Positions 9,490 to 21,431 of a DNA stretch of 64,000 bases are shown piece after piece. This DNA comes from Amycolatopsis thermoflava N1165. Lineage in GTDB: Bacteria; Actinomycetota; Actinomycetes; Mycobacteriales; Pseudonocardiaceae. The translations under genes and the position numbers were made by a program. Below the pieces are notes generated by a model. The model was not told where the DNA came from and made no database searches. It saw only the letters and a list, made by a program, of their open reading frames with translations. How positions within the stretch are numbered: the stretch's first letter is position 1; every line of letters begins with the position of its first letter. Location: contig NZ_KI421511.1 of NCBI RefSeq assembly GCF_000473265.1, positions 8,344,415 through 8,408,414 of the forward strand, written 5' to 3'.

Positions 9490-10884
9490 GTGGATGCCCT
9501 GGATTCCGGCGGATCGCCTCCGGCGGCCGCGAACACGATATCGGCGGCGACGCTGGCAGCGAGATTCGAACGGCTGCCCTTCACTCGCTACCAGCGCAAA
9601 CTGGGCTTTATCCTCGCCACCTGTTTTGTGATCGACCTGTTGGACATCTCGCTCCTGTCGTACCTGCTCGCGCCCATTTCACTGGACCTCCAGCTTTCGA
9701 AGGGAGCCGCCGGACTAGTCGGTGCCGCGGGATTCGCCGGTATGGGCATCGGCGCGACGATCGCGGGAGTGCTGGCCGACCGCTTCGGCCGTCGTCGGAT
9801 ACTCGTACACAGCATGCTGCTGTGGGGCGCGGCGACTTTGCTCGCGGCGTTCGCGTGGGATTTCTGGTCGTTCCTGACTTTCCGTTTCATCACTGGCATC
9901 GGATTGGGCGCCGAACTGCCGGCGGCGCTGTCGCTGCTGGCCGAGTTCATGCCCGCGAACCGGCGCGCGAGCCTTACCGGGTGGATGCAGGTGGGCGGAG
10001 CGGCCGCGGGGGTCGCGTTCGGCGCGTTGTCCTTGTTGGCCGTCTCTTTCGCGGTCGCCGGCTGGCGCGGCATGTTCGTCCTGATCGCGGTCAGTGCCGT
10101 GTTCGCCCTCTACGTGCGCCGAGGACTTCCGGAGTCACCTCGCTGGTACCAGTCGCGAGGTTATGCCGCGCAAGCTGACATAGAGATGCGCAAGATCGAG
10201 GCGGCGGTCGAGACGGCCCAGGGTCGTGCACTGCCCCCCGCAACCGTCACGGACGTCACCGAGGTGAAAGAGCACCGAGGTTCGCTACGCGAACTGGTTT
10301 CCCGTCGGTATCTGCGCCGTACGTTGCTGGCCTGGGCCCTGTGGCTGATCGTGCTGATCGGCTACTACGGAATCACCGTGTGGGTGGGCAAGCTCCTGGT
10401 CGACCGCGGGATGTCGATCTCCAAGTCGATCGCGGCTACCCTGTTGATGCAGGCGGGAGCGATCCCGGGGGCCTGGCTTGCCGGCTACACGCTGGAACGT
10501 GTTGGTCGCAAGGCCGTCATGGTCGCCGCGCTCGGTCTCGTCGGTGTCACCGCTTGGTGGTATGGCCACGCTTCGTCGTTCGGGATGGTCGTCGTCGCGG
10601 GGGCGACCATGCAGTTCAGCCTCGTCGCAGTCGCCACGGCGCTGTATGCGTACACGCCTGAACTGTTCCCGACGCGGGCGAGAGCCACTGGTATGGGCAC
10701 TGCCTCGACCGTGGGGCGCGTTTCGGCGATCACCGGGCCGCTCATAGTGCCCCCGATGGTGCTCGCCTGGGGGAACGCGGGGACCTTCACCGCTTTCGCC
10801 GCCTGTTTCGGCTTGGGCGCGATCATCGTGCTGGTGTTCGGACCGGAAACGAAGGCGCGGGTCCTCGAACACATCTCCAGTTGA
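9490..10884 (+). CDS. MFS transporter, sugar/aromatic-acid:H+ symporter type
   Basis: A 464-residue 12-helix major-facilitator protein. The loop-2 signature GVLADRFGRRRIL follows helix 2, and PELFPTRARATGMG appears before helix 11, as in the AAHS/SP groups. The GTG start at 9490 follows GAAGGGAG. It diverges from gntR and shares the palindromic operator with it, so it is probably induced together with the CoA-based acid pathway and imports the acid. Its stop overlaps the next open frame (a hydrolase). Confidence 0.9.
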   Translation: MDALDSGGSPPAAANTISAATLAARFERLPFTRYQRKLGFILATCFVIDLLDISLLSYLLAPISLDLQLSKGAAGLVGAAGFAGMGIGATIAGVLADRFGRRRILVHSMLLWGAATLLAAFAWDFWSFLTFRFITGIGLGAELPAALSLLAEFMPANRRASLTGWMQVGGAAAGVAFGALSLLAVSFAVAGWRGMFVLIAVSAVFALYVRRGLPESPRWYQSRGYAAQADIEMRKIEAAVETAQGRALPPATVTDVTEVKEHRGSLRELVSRRYLRRTLLAWALWLIVLIGYYGITVWVGKLLVDRGMSISKSIAATLLMQAGAIPGAWLAGYTLERVGRKAVMVAALGLVGVTAWWYGHASSFGMVVVAGATMQFSLVAVATALYAYTPELFPTRARATGMGTASTVGRVSAITGPLIVPPMVLAWGNAGTFTAFAACFGLGAIIVLVFGPETKARVLEHISS

Positions 10885-11771
10885 GCGTTCACCCGAGCGC
10901 GATCCACGGTAATCAACTATTTCGGGAGTTCTTGTTGACCACGCAGCTTGGTGTCTCGAGCTGGTCCCTGACCCGGACCGACCACGATGTGAATGGACTC
11001 TTCGTCCGTGAAACCCGTCCCGAGGCACAGATCGGCATCACTGTCCCTGTGCTATTGCTGCACGGGGGAATGCACGGTTGGTGGACCTGGGAGCGGTGGC
11101 AGAGCTATCTCGGCCGCGTCGGATGGCAGACATTCGCGATGTCGTTACCGGGTCACACCGACTCCGCCCCTCTGCCTGAGGAGCGGTTGTTGAAGTTGAG
11201 GATCGCTGACTACGCCGACGCGGTGGAGGAGGTTCTCGATTTCATTGGGACACCGGCGGTCCTCGTGGCGCATAGCATGGGCGGCTGCGTGGCGCAACAG
11301 GTCGCGCAACGGCGCAAGCTCGCCGCCCTTGTGCTCGTGACCAGCGTCGGTCCCGGGCGCGCGGCACCCATCCGCCCCGACCTCCCGACCAACACTCCAT
11401 TCGTACTCGACCGCGAGCAGGCGCGGAAACTGTTCTTCCACCAGGTCGACGACGACACGTTCGAGCACGTCTTCCGTCGGCTGGTTCCGGAATCTCCTGC
11501 AGCGCTCAACGATTACGCCCGCGGGGGAGTCGTCAGCAACCCCGACATCGGTTGTCCAGTCCTGATTTTCGAAGCGGAACACGACCGCCCCGTGATCACT
11601 CAGCACTGCCGGGATGCCGCCGACTTCTACCATGCCACATTGATCCGCGCCCTGGACAGCGGCCACGACCTCATGCTGGAAGCCCACGCAGAGCAGAACG
11701 CCGCTGCCTTGCACGCCTGGCTGGTGGCCCACGTCGCCAACTGTCTCCCCGCGATCCGGACGATCTCCTGA
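10881..11771 (+). CDS. alpha/beta hydrolase
   Basis: A 296-residue (or shorter) alpha/beta hydrolase with the oxyanion motif LLHGGMHGWW, the nucleophile elbow AHSMGG, and a late SGHDLMLE that supplies the catalytic His. The first possible start is a TTG at 10881 that overlaps the MFS stop. A TTG at 10932 or 10935 after CGGGAG is equally likely and would remove 17 to 18 residues. It is co-directional with the transporter and may hydrolyse an ester or lactone of the imported compound. No signal peptide is seen. Confidence 0.85.
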   Translation: MSVHPSAIHGNQLFREFLLTTQLGVSSWSLTRTDHDVNGLFVRETRPEAQIGITVPVLLLHGGMHGWWTWERWQSYLGRVGWQTFAMSLPGHTDSAPLPEERLLKLRIADYADAVEEVLDFIGTPAVLVAHSMGGCVAQQVAQRRKLAALVLVTSVGPGRAAPIRPDLPTNTPFVLDREQARKLFFHQVDDDTFEHVFRRLVPESPAALNDYARGGVVSNPDIGCPVLIFEAEHDRPVITQHCRDAADFYHATLIRALDSGHDLMLEAHAEQNAAALHAWLVAHVANCLPAIRTIS

Positions 11772-11818
11772 CCGCCCCACCCTCGCTTACAACCATTCCT
11801 CTCGAAAGGTCTTATGTG

Positions 11819-13324
11819 ATGAAGAGGCGTGCGCTCAATCGCGCCCTCGCTCTGGTGGCTCTCACCGCAACGGCAACCGCGACCGCCGTGACCATCCGGC
11901 ACAGCAACGCAGTCGCCGACGCCGCCTCTGCCACGCGCGATGCCGTTCCGAATCTGGCTGCGCCGTACTCGGGCTGGAACGTTTCGCTTGCTCCGAAGCC
12001 GGACGAACCCGGCGCGCTGTCACTCGCCTATGACAGCCCGGCACTCGGACGGCGGACGGTGAACGCGGTGTACTTGCCCACCAGCTACCGCGCCAGTGGG
12101 CCCGCGGCTCCAGTCCTGTATTTTCTGCACGGAACAGTTGTCCCCGCGCTGGACGACAGGCTGTACGACCCGGCCACCTGTGTGGAGTCGCTCCTGTGCA
12201 TGATCTCCGGTGGGGGCGGGAACAAGCAGACCTTGTTGCAGGGCTTCGCCACCCAGCGCGACAGGGCGAACTTCGTCGTGGTGGCTCCCGACACCCATCC
12301 GGAGACGAACTGGTGCGAGACCTGTCCGTGGATCGACGGACGTCCTGACGTCGTTCCGAACCTCCATCCGATGACCGCCGAGACCGTGCCTGCGGAGACG
12401 GTTCTTTACACCGAGATCATCCCTCTCGTCGAGCATGTCTTCAATGTGCGGCGCGATCGTGGCGGGCGGGGCATCAGCGGCTTCTCTCTCGGCGCCTTGG
12501 GGGCCCTGATCCAGGGATTTCGTCATCCCGACCGCTTCGCTTACGTCGCTTCGATCAGTGGGGCTTACGACATCGTTGACGAGCCCGTGATGAGCAACAC
12601 CCTGAGCGCTCTCGGTGACTTCCGCGATCAAGGGTACGGCACGCCGCAAACGGACCAGCTGATGTGGCGCAACTTCAACCCGCGTGATCTCGTCGGCAAT
12701 TTCGCCGGATCGGGCGCCCAGCTCATGCTCAGCGCCGGCGACATCTGCCTGCCCCCGACCGACGCCGCCGGCGCGGCGGATTGCGCGAAGTATCCCCCGT
12801 TACTCCACCCGGCCGCGACCACGGTCGAGATCATGGTGCGCCGGAACACCGATCTGTCGGTGAAGCAGTTGACTGACGCGGGTGTACATGCCACACAGGT
12901 GCGCTTTTCCGGCGTCCATGGTGCGAACAATCACCGGGTGTACGCAGATGTCATCGTGCCTCAGGCGAACCGGGTGTTCGCGAATTCGGTGCGCACCCCA
13001 TCGACGTTCTCCTACCGGACAGTGGACAGCCGGTTCAGCATCTGGGGATACGACGTGAGCCTGGACCGTGAGCGGCCCGAATTCTTCGCACTCGAGAAGG
13101 CGTCGATCACCGGCGGCTCCTTCACCCTGGAGGGCAGCGGGACGGCCACCGTCACCACGCCGCCGTCGTTCAAGCCCGGTGGCGCTTATCAGGTGATCTA
13201 CCAGAGTTCCCTCGGCGCCCCGCCGCGCAGCCTCGTGACCGCGGATCAGTCCGGCCGCCTCACGGTCCCGGTCGCACTGGGCACGAGTAAGGAGACAAGT
13301 CAGGTTCAGATCATCCCCGCCTGA
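11819..13324 (+). CDS. secreted esterase D-type (PF00756-like) hydrolase
   Basis: A 501-residue exported protein. The ATG at 11819 (ribosome site GAAAGG) is followed by [20 protein letters not shown], a signal peptide ending near an Ala-rich stretch at residue 35. The catalytic core resembles esterase D and mycolyltransferase-type hydrolases: YFLHGT in the oxyanion region and GFSLG with Ser223 as nucleophile. Several Cys residues ([15 protein letters not shown]) suggest disulfides. A C-terminal extension of about 110 residues looks beta-rich. The likely role is extracellular ester hydrolysis. A strong hairpin follows the stop. Confidence 0.85.
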   Translation: MKRRALNRALALVALTATATATAVTIRHSNAVADAASATRDAVPNLAAPYSGWNVSLAPKPDEPGALSLAYDSPALGRRTVNAVYLPTSYRASGPAAPVLYFLHGTVVPALDDRLYDPATCVESLLCMISGGGGNKQTLLQGFATQRDRANFVVVAPDTHPETNWCETCPWIDGRPDVVPNLHPMTAETVPAETVLYTEIIPLVEHVFNVRRDRGGRGISGFSLGALGALIQGFRHPDRFAYVASISGAYDIVDEPVMSNTLSALGDFRDQGYGTPQTDQLMWRNFNPRDLVGNFAGSGAQLMLSAGDICLPPTDAAGAADCAKYPPLLHPAATTVEIMVRRNTDLSVKQLTDAGVHATQVRFSGVHGANNHRVYADVIVPQANRVFANSVRTPSTFSYRTVDSRFSIWGYDVSLDRERPEFFALEKASITGGSFTLEGSGTATVTTPPSFKPGGAYQVIYQSSLGAPPRSLVTADQSGRLTVPVALGTSKETSQVQIIPA

Positions 13325-13337
13325 CCGGCCGCCGGAC

Positions 13338-13379
13338 CGTCGCCGGTCCCTCGGTCACGGAACCGTGGGACCGGCGACG
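13338..13379 (+). terminator. strong GC-rich hairpin after the esterase gene
   Basis: CGTCGCCGGTCCC at 13338-13350 pairs perfectly with GGGACCGGCGACG at 13367-13379. The 16-base loop itself contains a CGGT/ACCG pair. It begins 13 bases after the esterase stop and 130 bases before metK, so it probably ends the upstream transcript. No U-tract follows, which is common in actinomycetes. Confidence 0.75.
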
Positions 13380-13511
13380 ATTCCGCATTCGGTTCGATGT
13401 CGCAGAAGTCGTCCAGTCTGTCGTGAACCGGCTCCTTCCACGATCGGAACCCGCATACGGTCGAGGTCGCTCGTCCGCGTCCGTTTCACATGCGAGAGGG
13501 GTTCCACCAAG

Positions 13512-14711
13512 GTGCCTGGTTCCTCCCCAAGGCTGTTCACATCGGAGTCGGTGACCGAGGGACATCCGGACAAGATGTGCGACGCTATCAGTGACTCGAT
13601 CCTGGACGTCCTGCTCTCGAAAGACCCCCGCAGCCGGGTCGCAGTGGAGACGCTGATCACCACCGGGCAGGTACACGTGGCTGGTGAGGTCACGAGTGAG
13701 GCGTATGCCGAAATCCCCGCGATCGTCCGCGAGAAGATACTGGACATCGGCTACGACTCCTCAGCCAAAGGATTCGACGGCCGATCGTGCGGCGTCAACG
13801 TCGCGATAGATGCTCAGTCACCAGACATCGCACGAGGAGTGGATTTCTCGTACGAGTCGCGCGACGCGGCCCTGCCGGACGAACTCGACCGGCAGGGTGC
13901 CGGTGATCAGGGCCTGATGTTCGGCTACGCGTGCCGGGAGACCCCGGAGCTGATGCCGTTGCCCATCGCGCTGGCTCACCGGCTTGCCCAGCGGCTGACC
14001 CGCGTGCGCAAGGACGGCACGATGCCCTATCTTCGACCGGACGGCAAGACACAGGTGACCATCGAGTACGACGGCGATCGTGCGGTCCGGCTGGACTCGC
14101 TGGTCATCTCGGCGCAGCATGCGGACGGAATCGACCTGGAGTCGATGCTCCGTGTGGACATCCTCGAGCACGTCGTGGAACCAGAGCTGCGGAGGCTGGA
14201 GCTGGAGACCGCGGATGTGCGGCTGCTCGTGAACCCCACTGGCCGGTTCGTGATCGGTGGTCCGATGGGTGATGCCGGCCTCACAGGACGCAAGATCATC
14301 GTCGACACCTACGGGGGCATGGCCCGCCACGGGGGTGGAGCGTTCTCTGGCAAGGACCCGTCGAAAGTGGACCGGTCCGCCGCGTACGCCATGCGATGGG
14401 TCGCGAAGAACGTGGCTGCGGCTGGGCTTGCCGACCGCGTCGAGGTCCAGGTCGCGTACGCGATCGGCAAATCCGCACCGGTGGGCTTGTTCCTGGAGAC
14501 CTTTGGCACCGAGACCGTGGCGCCCTCGAAGATCCAGAGCGCCGTCTTGGAGGTCTTCGACCTGCGCCCGGCGGCCATCATCAGGAACCTCGACCTGCTG
14601 CGCCCGATCTATGCGCCGACCTCGGCCTTCGGCCATTTCGGCCGTCCGGAACTGGACCTTCCGTGGGAGAAGACCGACCACGCCGGTGTCCTGGCCGCTC
14701 TCGCCTCATGA
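13512..14711 (+). CDS. metK: S-adenosylmethionine synthetase
   Basis: A 399-residue MetK that makes S-adenosylmethionine from methionine and ATP. The N-terminal signature [13 protein letters not shown] begins at residue 8, [12 protein letters not shown] is present, and the C-terminal [19 protein letters not shown] phosphate loop is intact. I chose the GTG at 13512, which gives the family's normal length; the frame is open 49 codons further but without homology. It overlaps the kinase gene by four bases (ATGA) and forms a methyl-cycle operon with adenosine kinase and ahcY. I see no SAM riboswitch in the 130 bases upstream. Confidence 0.95.
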   Translation: MPGSSPRLFTSESVTEGHPDKMCDAISDSILDVLLSKDPRSRVAVETLITTGQVHVAGEVTSEAYAEIPAIVREKILDIGYDSSAKGFDGRSCGVNVAIDAQSPDIARGVDFSYESRDAALPDELDRQGAGDQGLMFGYACRETPELMPLPIALAHRLAQRLTRVRKDGTMPYLRPDGKTQVTIEYDGDRAVRLDSLVISAQHADGIDLESMLRVDILEHVVEPELRRLELETADVRLLVNPTGRFVIGGPMGDAGLTGRKIIVDTYGGMARHGGGAFSGKDPSKVDRSAAYAMRWVAKNVAAAGLADRVEVQVAYAIGKSAPVGLFLETFGTETVAPSKIQSAVLEVFDLRPAAIIRNLDLLRPIYAPTSAFGHFGRPELDLPWEKTDHAGVLAALAS

Positions 14712-15691
14712 GCGGCCGCCGGATCGTGGTGTCGGGGTCCATCGCGACTGATCACCTGATGGTGTTTCCCGGCAAGTTCTCCGAGCAGCTGGTCACGGGC
14801 GAGCTGGACAAGATCTCGCTGTCGTTCCTGGTGGACGATCTGGAAGTCCGCCGCGGCGGAACCGGGGCGAACATCGCCTTCGGCATGGGCTCGATGGGGT
14901 TGTCGCCAGTACTGGTCGGCGCCGTCGGAAGGGATTTCGGGAGTTACCGGAGCTGGCTGGAACAGCACCGTGTGGACACGCGATCGGTCCTTGTGTCGGA
15001 CAGAAAGCACACCGCGCGTTTCGTCTGCACGACGGATGCCATGCAGAACCAGATCGCCTCGTTCTACGGCGGCGCGATGGCGGAGGCGCACGAGATCGGG
15101 CTGGACGCGGTGGTCGAAAGGGTAGGCGAACCACGTCTTGTCGTCATCGCTCCGAACGATCCTGCCGCGATGATGCGGCACACCGAGGAGTGCCGGCAGT
15201 GGGGGTTCCCGTTCGCGGCCGACCCGTCGCAACAGCTGGCGCGGATGGACGGCCGGGAAATCCGCGCACTGGTCACCGGCGCTGTCTGCCTGTTCACGAA
15301 CGAATACGAGACGTCCCTGCTGCTGCGGGCAACGGGCTGGTCAACGGACACCGTGCTGAACAAGGTCGGCTGCTGGGTGATGACACACGGCGCCGATGGA
15401 GTGCACATCCGGTCCACAGCGGGATCGACGATCGTGCGCGCGGTGCCGACGGACCGGCCGGCCGATCCGACGGGAGTCGGCGACGCCTTTCGTGCCGGCT
15501 TCTTGTGGGGTGTCCACGTGAGACTGGGCCTCGAACGTTCGGCGCAGGTGGGGTGCACGCTGGCGACGATCGCACTCGAGAGTATCGGCACTCAGGAGTA
15601 CCGGCTAGACCGTGCCGACTTCTCGGAACGGATCGCGCGGGTTTATGGCGGGGAGGCCGCCGGGGAGATCGAGTCCAGGTTGCGGGTGTGA
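14708..15691 (+). CDS. PfkB-family adenosine kinase
   Basis: A 327-residue ribokinase-fold sugar/nucleoside kinase. The substrate-binding [15 protein letters not shown] lies at about residues 50-64, and the anion-hole/catalytic-base motif [13 protein letters not shown] near 257 holds the catalytic Asp. The start overlaps the metK stop (ATGA), and ahcY begins nine bases after its stop. Between metK and ahcY the obvious substrate is the adenosine released from S-adenosylhomocysteine, phosphorylated to AMP to pull the hydrolase forward. The order matches the adenosine-kinase type of PfkB protein known from mycobacteria; that specificity is inferred. Confidence 0.88.
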   Translation: MSGRRIVVSGSIATDHLMVFPGKFSEQLVTGELDKISLSFLVDDLEVRRGGTGANIAFGMGSMGLSPVLVGAVGRDFGSYRSWLEQHRVDTRSVLVSDRKHTARFVCTTDAMQNQIASFYGGAMAEAHEIGLDAVVERVGEPRLVVIAPNDPAAMMRHTEECRQWGFPFAADPSQQLARMDGREIRALVTGAVCLFTNEYETSLLLRATGWSTDTVLNKVGCWVMTHGADGVHIRSTAGSTIVRAVPTDRPADPTGVGDAFRAGFLWGVHVRLGLERSAQVGCTLATIALESIGTQEYRLDRADFSERIARVYGGEAAGEIESRLRV

Positions 15692-15699
15692 GGGGATTG

Positions 15700-17127
<1,428 letters not shown>

Positions 17128-17226
17128 CCGCGGGTTCCTTCCGGTTCTCGACTGTTGGCCGGGGCATCTCTGGCTGGGGCTTGTCTGTTCGTGTTTGGGA
17201 TGCTGCTGGTCGCGTCGCGGTTTGAG

Positions 17227-17991
17227 ATGCTCTGGGATGAGCAGTGGCTGTTGATGATCGAGGATTTGTTGCCGGCGCGGACGGGTGGGCCGGGGCGTCC
17301 GTTTTCGGATGCGCGGGCGATGGTGGAGGGGATCATCTGCCGGTACCGGTGTGGGGTCGCGTGGCGGGATGTGCCGGGAGTGTTCGGGCCGTGGCAGACG
17401 ATCTGGACCTGGCACCGCCGGCTGGCCCGGGAAGGCACCTGGGATGTGGTGTTCCAGCGGCTCCGGGCCTTCGCGGACGCCACGGGGCTGATCGACTGGT
17501 CTGTCTCGATCGACTCCACCATCGCGCGGGCGCATCAGCACGCCACGACCATCACCCGCCACACAAGGGGCTGGATCGAACTACACGAACCCGGAATCGA
17601 GCCGCCTGACCACGCCATCGGCCGCTCGCGCGGCGGCTGGACCACCAAGATCCACCGTGTCGTCGACGGGAACGGGCGTGGGCTGGTCACCCTGCTCACC
17701 GCTGGGCAGGCCGGAGACTCACCGATGTTCGAGCCGCTGATGGCCCACCTGCAGGTGCCCCGACAGGCCGGCGGGCGAGTACGGACCCGCCCCGACCGGG
17801 TGCGCGCAGACAAGGCCTACTCCTCCTGCGCCATCCGCACACACCTACGCAGGCGAAGAATCCAGGCGGTCATCCCCGAACCGGCCGACCAAGCAGGACA
17901 CCGCAAACGCCGAGGTTCCCGCGGCGGACGACCACCCGCCTTCAACGAGGTCGACTACCCCGGACGCAACGTCCCCGAACAGCACACCTAG
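17227..17991 (+). pseudogene. IS5-family (IS427-like) transposase, C-terminally truncated
   Basis: The frame from ATG 17227 encodes about 254 residues of an IS5-type DDE transposase: CRYRCGVAWRDVP, WTWHRRLAREG, the first Asp in VSIDSTIARAHQH, and the second in VRADKAYSS. The last motif begins normally as YPGRNVPEQ, the Y-R-E signature, then stops at once; the following Lys and about 50 C-terminal residues of intact relatives are absent. The element is therefore a remnant. The break coincides with a 14-base palindrome at 17985-17998. I could not identify terminal inverted repeats. Confidence 0.85.
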
Positions 17992-17998
17992 CTAGGTG
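17985..17998. repeat. 14-base perfect palindrome at the transposase break
   Basis: CACCTAG-CTAGGTG is a perfect palindrome that contains the transposase stop codon and a tandem CTAG. IS427-group elements favour CTAG-like targets, so this may mark a junction formed when the IS was truncated. It could also be chance. Confidence 0.5.
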
Positions 17999-18169
17999 GG
18001 TGCCCCGTGCACGGCCGTTCGAGGAACGGTTCCAGGACCACGGTGGTCTGTGCGCTGGCCCGGCCGGTGCTCTGTAGAACAGCGTCGGCGCCGTCGGGCC
18101 GGCCGGCGAGCTGGCAGATGGTTGTTCCCTGGGGCCAGAACTGAGGCAGGGTATCCCTCGCGAGGGCTT

Positions 18170-18505
18170 TCACAGCTGGTGCTCGGCATGCGGATGGTCA
18201 TGACCGTCGAGGTAGTCCCGCAGTGGCGGAATGAGGAACGGCGGCAGGGAGATGGTGCGCGCGGAACACGCCGTCTTGGGCGGTCCGAGTCGAGCTGCCC
18301 GTTGACTTCGTCCCACGCCGATCTGCGGGGCGGTGACGATCTCACCGTCGTCGAGGTGGGCGTCTCGGCGTTGCAGGCCGGTCAGCTCACCCCAGCGAGC
18401 ACCGGTCCAGGCCGCGGTGATGATGAGCAGCCCGGCCCACAGCCCGACCAGCGCGCTGGCCTGCGCCGCGATCGCGACCACCTGCTCCGGTGCGCCCACA
18501 GCTGT
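18170..18505 (-). pseudogene. tyrosine recombinase (integrase) internal fragment
   Basis: On the minus strand about 111 codons read as the middle of a phage/ICE tyrosine integrase: AAWTGARWGELTGLQRRD (the first catalytic Arg box) and, further on, LGPPKTACSARTISLPPFL before a stop. Both the N-terminal part and the C-terminal HxxR/Y box are absent. It abuts the HD/LuxR pseudogene on the other strand. It suggests a lost integrative element near the IS remnant. Confidence 0.7.
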
Positions 18506-18509
18506 TCGG

Positions 18510-19735
18510 TCCGGGGCAGGTGCCGCCGACGCAGACCTGGCCGGCTGTCCGGTGCCGGGTTCTTCCTCCGCCACGCCGCGGCCGGCCAGGCCGTGCCACG
18601 CCGGGTCCGGGCGGCGGCCACGCTCGTGCTCACCAACGGCACGCGTGTGGCGCGGGGAATCCAATCCCACTGCCTGACGACGGCCGTGCTCGCGGAACGG
18701 CTCGGTTTGGGGCCCGAGCTCGGCACGGCCCTGCACCAGTTCTTCACCCGGTGGGCCGGTCGCGGCGTCCCGGCCGGTGTCGGTGCCGCCGACGTGTCCC
18801 CGTTGGTGCAGATGTTCCAGCTGGCCGACGTGGCCGTGGTGCACTATCGGCACTGTGGCCTGGACGCCGCGTCCTGCGCGCAAGCCGGCGATCTTCTGGG
18901 CGGACTCGGCGACACCGTTGACGTGCCGCGCCTGCTCGCGGCCGAGCCGGCGCGGTTCCGTCGGCTGCCCGAGCGGGAACTCGACGCCGCGCTCGAGGCT
19001 GGCCGACTTCACCGATTGGCGCAGCGGCTGGCCGGCCGGGCGGGCGCGTGATGGGGCTGCCGCCCGAGACCGGACGGTCCTGCGCCGCGCCGGCCTCGTC
19101 CACGACATCGGTCTGCACGGCGTGCCCGTCACCGTTCTCGACAAGCCGGGGCGGTTGTCGGTCACCGAGCGGGAGCGCATCCGGCTCAGCGCGTACTCCA
19201 CGGAACGGGTGCTGGTCCGGCCCGCGAAGCTCGGCCGGATCGGTGCGGTCGCGGCGCTCGCGCACGAGCGCCAGGACGGCAGTGGGCACCACCGCTGAAC
19301 CGGCGGTGCCGCGGTGCCGATGACGGGCCGCGTCCTGTGCGTACCGGGCCATGCTCGAACCGCGTTCCCACCGTCCCGCCCTGACCGCGAAGGCGGCTGC
19401 CGGCGCGCTGCACGGCGAGGTCCGGGCCGGGCGTCTCGACACCGACGCCGCCCACGCCGTGCTGACCGCGGCGGGCGTGGAAGGGCGTCAGGCCCGCCGG
19501 CCCGGGCCCGCGGGCCTGACGCCGCGCGAGGTGCACCGGCGACGTGGCCGCGCGCCTGGGGATCTCCCGCAAGACGGCGGGCACCCACATCGAGCGGATC
19601 CACGCCAAGACCGGCACGTCCTCCCGGGCCACGGCGACCCTGTTCGCGTTGCGCAACGGGCTGCTCGGCACGCTCGATCTGTCGGGAGAACACCCGACGA
19701 CACGGCGGTTTCCCGCGCCTCCGGTCCCCTCATCC
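18510..19735 (+). pseudogene. HD-domain/LuxR regulator, multiply frameshifted
   Basis: Pieces of one protein can be followed through three frames. First comes an HD-type domain (LTNGTRVARGIQSHCLTTAV, then VVHYRHCGLDAASCAQAG) to about 19051. Next is a second-HD piece (AGLVHDIGLHGVPVTVLDKPG, STERVLVRPAKLGRIGAVAAL) to 19298. Then GEVRAGRLDTDAAHAVLTAAG appears, and finally a LuxR helix (ARLGISRKTAGTHIERIHAK) at about 19550-19680. This order matches the two-HD plus LuxR regulators common in actinomycetes. At least three frame changes and missing segments make it a pseudogene. Confidence 0.65.
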
Positions 19736-19751
19736 GATTCTGACGAGGGGC

Positions 19752-19868
19752 CACGCCCAGCAAATCGGTCATCAGCCTGAGCGCCGGACTGGAAGATCCG
19801 GAGAAGGTCACCGTCGCGTTCCTGGGCAGGCGATCGGCGACGAGCCGGCCACCACGTTCAGCTACTGA
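19752..19868 (+). pseudogene. DsrE-like protein remnant
   Basis: The frame reads SKSVISLSAGLEDPEKVTVA and then FL, the usual opening of DsrE-family sulfur-relay-like proteins. After this the frame is lost. No start or domain remainder is seen. It lies 12 bases from the end of the selenium-binding-protein gene on the other strand. Confidence 0.45.
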
Positions 19869-19880
19869 GCCGTGCACGTT

Positions 19881-21281
19881 TCAGCGGTAGCAGTACGAGT
19901 CCGAGGACGCGTCGCCGCCTTGGAGGCGCACCTGGTGCGCCCGCAGCCCCCGGAAGTCGTCGCCGTGCGGGAAGACCCGGGTGTCGATCGTCAGGCCGCC
20001 CCCGGCGTCCGGGTCGGTGTCGAACTTCGCGAGCCACGCCCCGACTCCGTCGGGGTAGAACTGATCGTCCCAGGAGCCGTACAGCGAGTTCGTGACGTAG
20101 ATCCGCGACCCGTCCCGGCTCACCTCCACCATCTGCGGTCCACCGGACAGGGGCTCGCCAGGAGCCGCGGGGTGCGGGACCCGTCCGGTGATCCCGCCGA
20201 GGCGTACGGACCCGGTCTCGCGCGGGTGGGCCGGATCGGTCACGTCGAACTGCTTCAGCTCACCGGTTCCCCAGCAGGACACGTACAGGAACCGGTCGTC
20301 CACGGACAGGTCGATGTCGCTGATGAGAGGCGGCACCGCCCCGAACGGTTGCAGCGCGGGCGGAAGGGTCGCGGGATCGGCCGGTTCGGCGGGAACGGTG
20401 ATCACCTTGTCGGCCTGCCAGGTGCCGCCGTCGCGGTGCCAGCGCCACACCGAGGCCGACAGATCCTCCGTGCTCACCACGACTCCGACGAACCCCCAGG
20501 TCGCCTCGGGGTCGTGCGACGGCCGCAGCTCCAGCACCATCTGGTACTGCCCGCCGAGCTCGACGCGCTGCAGGTGGCGGCCTTGATCGAGGTCCCAGAA
20601 GTGCAGCGCGTGGCCGTACTCGCCGCCGAGCAGCAGTTCCGGCTTGAGCCCGTCCTCGATCATCGACGGGGTGCCCCACTCGCTCGTGACCAGCGTGTTC
20701 TGGTTCAGGTGCCACCACGCGTCGTAGGCCAGGTACTGGGGTCCGCGCTCGGTCTCCCACGCGCGCACGACGTCGAACGTGTCATGGTCGAGCAGCGCTA
20801 TCCCGCCGGGGCCGTCCTCCCCGGCCCCGCCCAGGCAGGACAGGTACACCCCGTCCGGACCGCAGTGCAGGGTGTGTGGCCGGGAGTAGCCGGCCTTCGC
20901 CGCGAGCTCGTCGGCCGCCACGGTGCGCACCAGCCTCGGATGCCGCGGGTCAGGTTGGGTGTCGTAGACATGCACGTTGGACGAACGCAGCCCGGGCAGC
21001 AGCAGGTAGCGCCGGGAAAGTCCGCCGGTGTCGTGTCCGGCGTGCGCGTACGCGCTGCTGCAGGCGTTCCACCCGAAGTGATGCAGCTCGTCGCCCCGTG
21101 TGGGCAGGTCGGCCCAGCCCACGATCGTGCCGTAGGCAGGTGATCCGGGGTCGGTGTCGAGCACGGTGAGTGCGTCCGGCCGCTGGGCACTGCGGTCGAA
21201 CGCGACGATGTAGGCCAGGCGTTCGGCGGGTGCGGCGATCGCATCCGCGGGGCTGCGGTAAAAGGTGGGGTCCAGAGTCAT
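19881..21281 (-). CDS. selenium-binding protein family (SBP56), likely methanethiol oxidase
   Basis: A 466-residue seven-bladed SBP56 protein. The family marks are DELHHFGWNACSS (His67, His68, Cys74), CGPDGVYLSCLGG, SEWGTPSMIEDG and, near the C-terminus, YGSWDDQFYPDG. Characterised members oxidise methanethiol to formaldehyde, H2S and H2O2 in a copper-dependent reaction. The start at 21281 follows GAGGAACCG on its strand; the open frame extends 13 residues further. No signal peptide is seen. It diverges from the SigG-like sigma factor by about 150 bases. The catalase-peroxidase 4 kb away could remove the H2O2, but this link is only contextual. Confidence 0.88.
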   Translation of the reverse strand: MTLDPTFYRSPADAIAAPAERLAYIVAFDRSAQRPDALTVLDTDPGSPAYGTIVGWADLPTRGDELHHFGWNACSSAYAHAGHDTGGLSRRYLLLPGLRSSNVHVYDTQPDPRHPRLVRTVAADELAAKAGYSRPHTLHCGPDGVYLSCLGGAGEDGPGGIALLDHDTFDVVRAWETERGPQYLAYDAWWHLNQNTLVTSEWGTPSMIEDGLKPELLLGGEYGHALHFWDLDQGRHLQRVELGGQYQMVLELRPSHDPEATWGFVGVVVSTEDLSASVWRWHRDGGTWQADKVITVPAEPADPATLPPALQPFGAVPPLISDIDLSVDDRFLYVSCWGTGELKQFDVTDPAHPRETGSVRLGGITGRVPHPAAPGEPLSGGPQMVEVSRDGSRIYVTNSLYGSWDDQFYPDGVGAWLAKFDTDPDAGGGLTIDTRVFPHGDDFRGLRAHQVRLQGGDASSDSYCYR

Positions 21282-21431
21282 CGGTTCCTCCACGGCCGGC
21301 GGTTGCGGAAGACCCTCCACGCTGCCACCGCGGCCGCTCGCGCAGAAGAGGCTTTCGCACCTGGTGATGAGTTTTCCGGCCCGCGGCCGTCACACCTGCA
21401 ACGGGAGACCACGAGGCGGAAGGATGACGTC

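Noticed and set aside
13380-13511. SAM or other riboswitch upstream of metK
   Set aside because: No paired boxes or kink-turn-like pattern could be made out; the only strong hairpin belongs to the upstream terminator.
17988-18173. Minus-strand 61-codon frame overlapping the integrase fragment stop
   Set aside because: No resemblance to the C-terminal catalytic box of integrases or to any other protein; likely noise in a decayed area.
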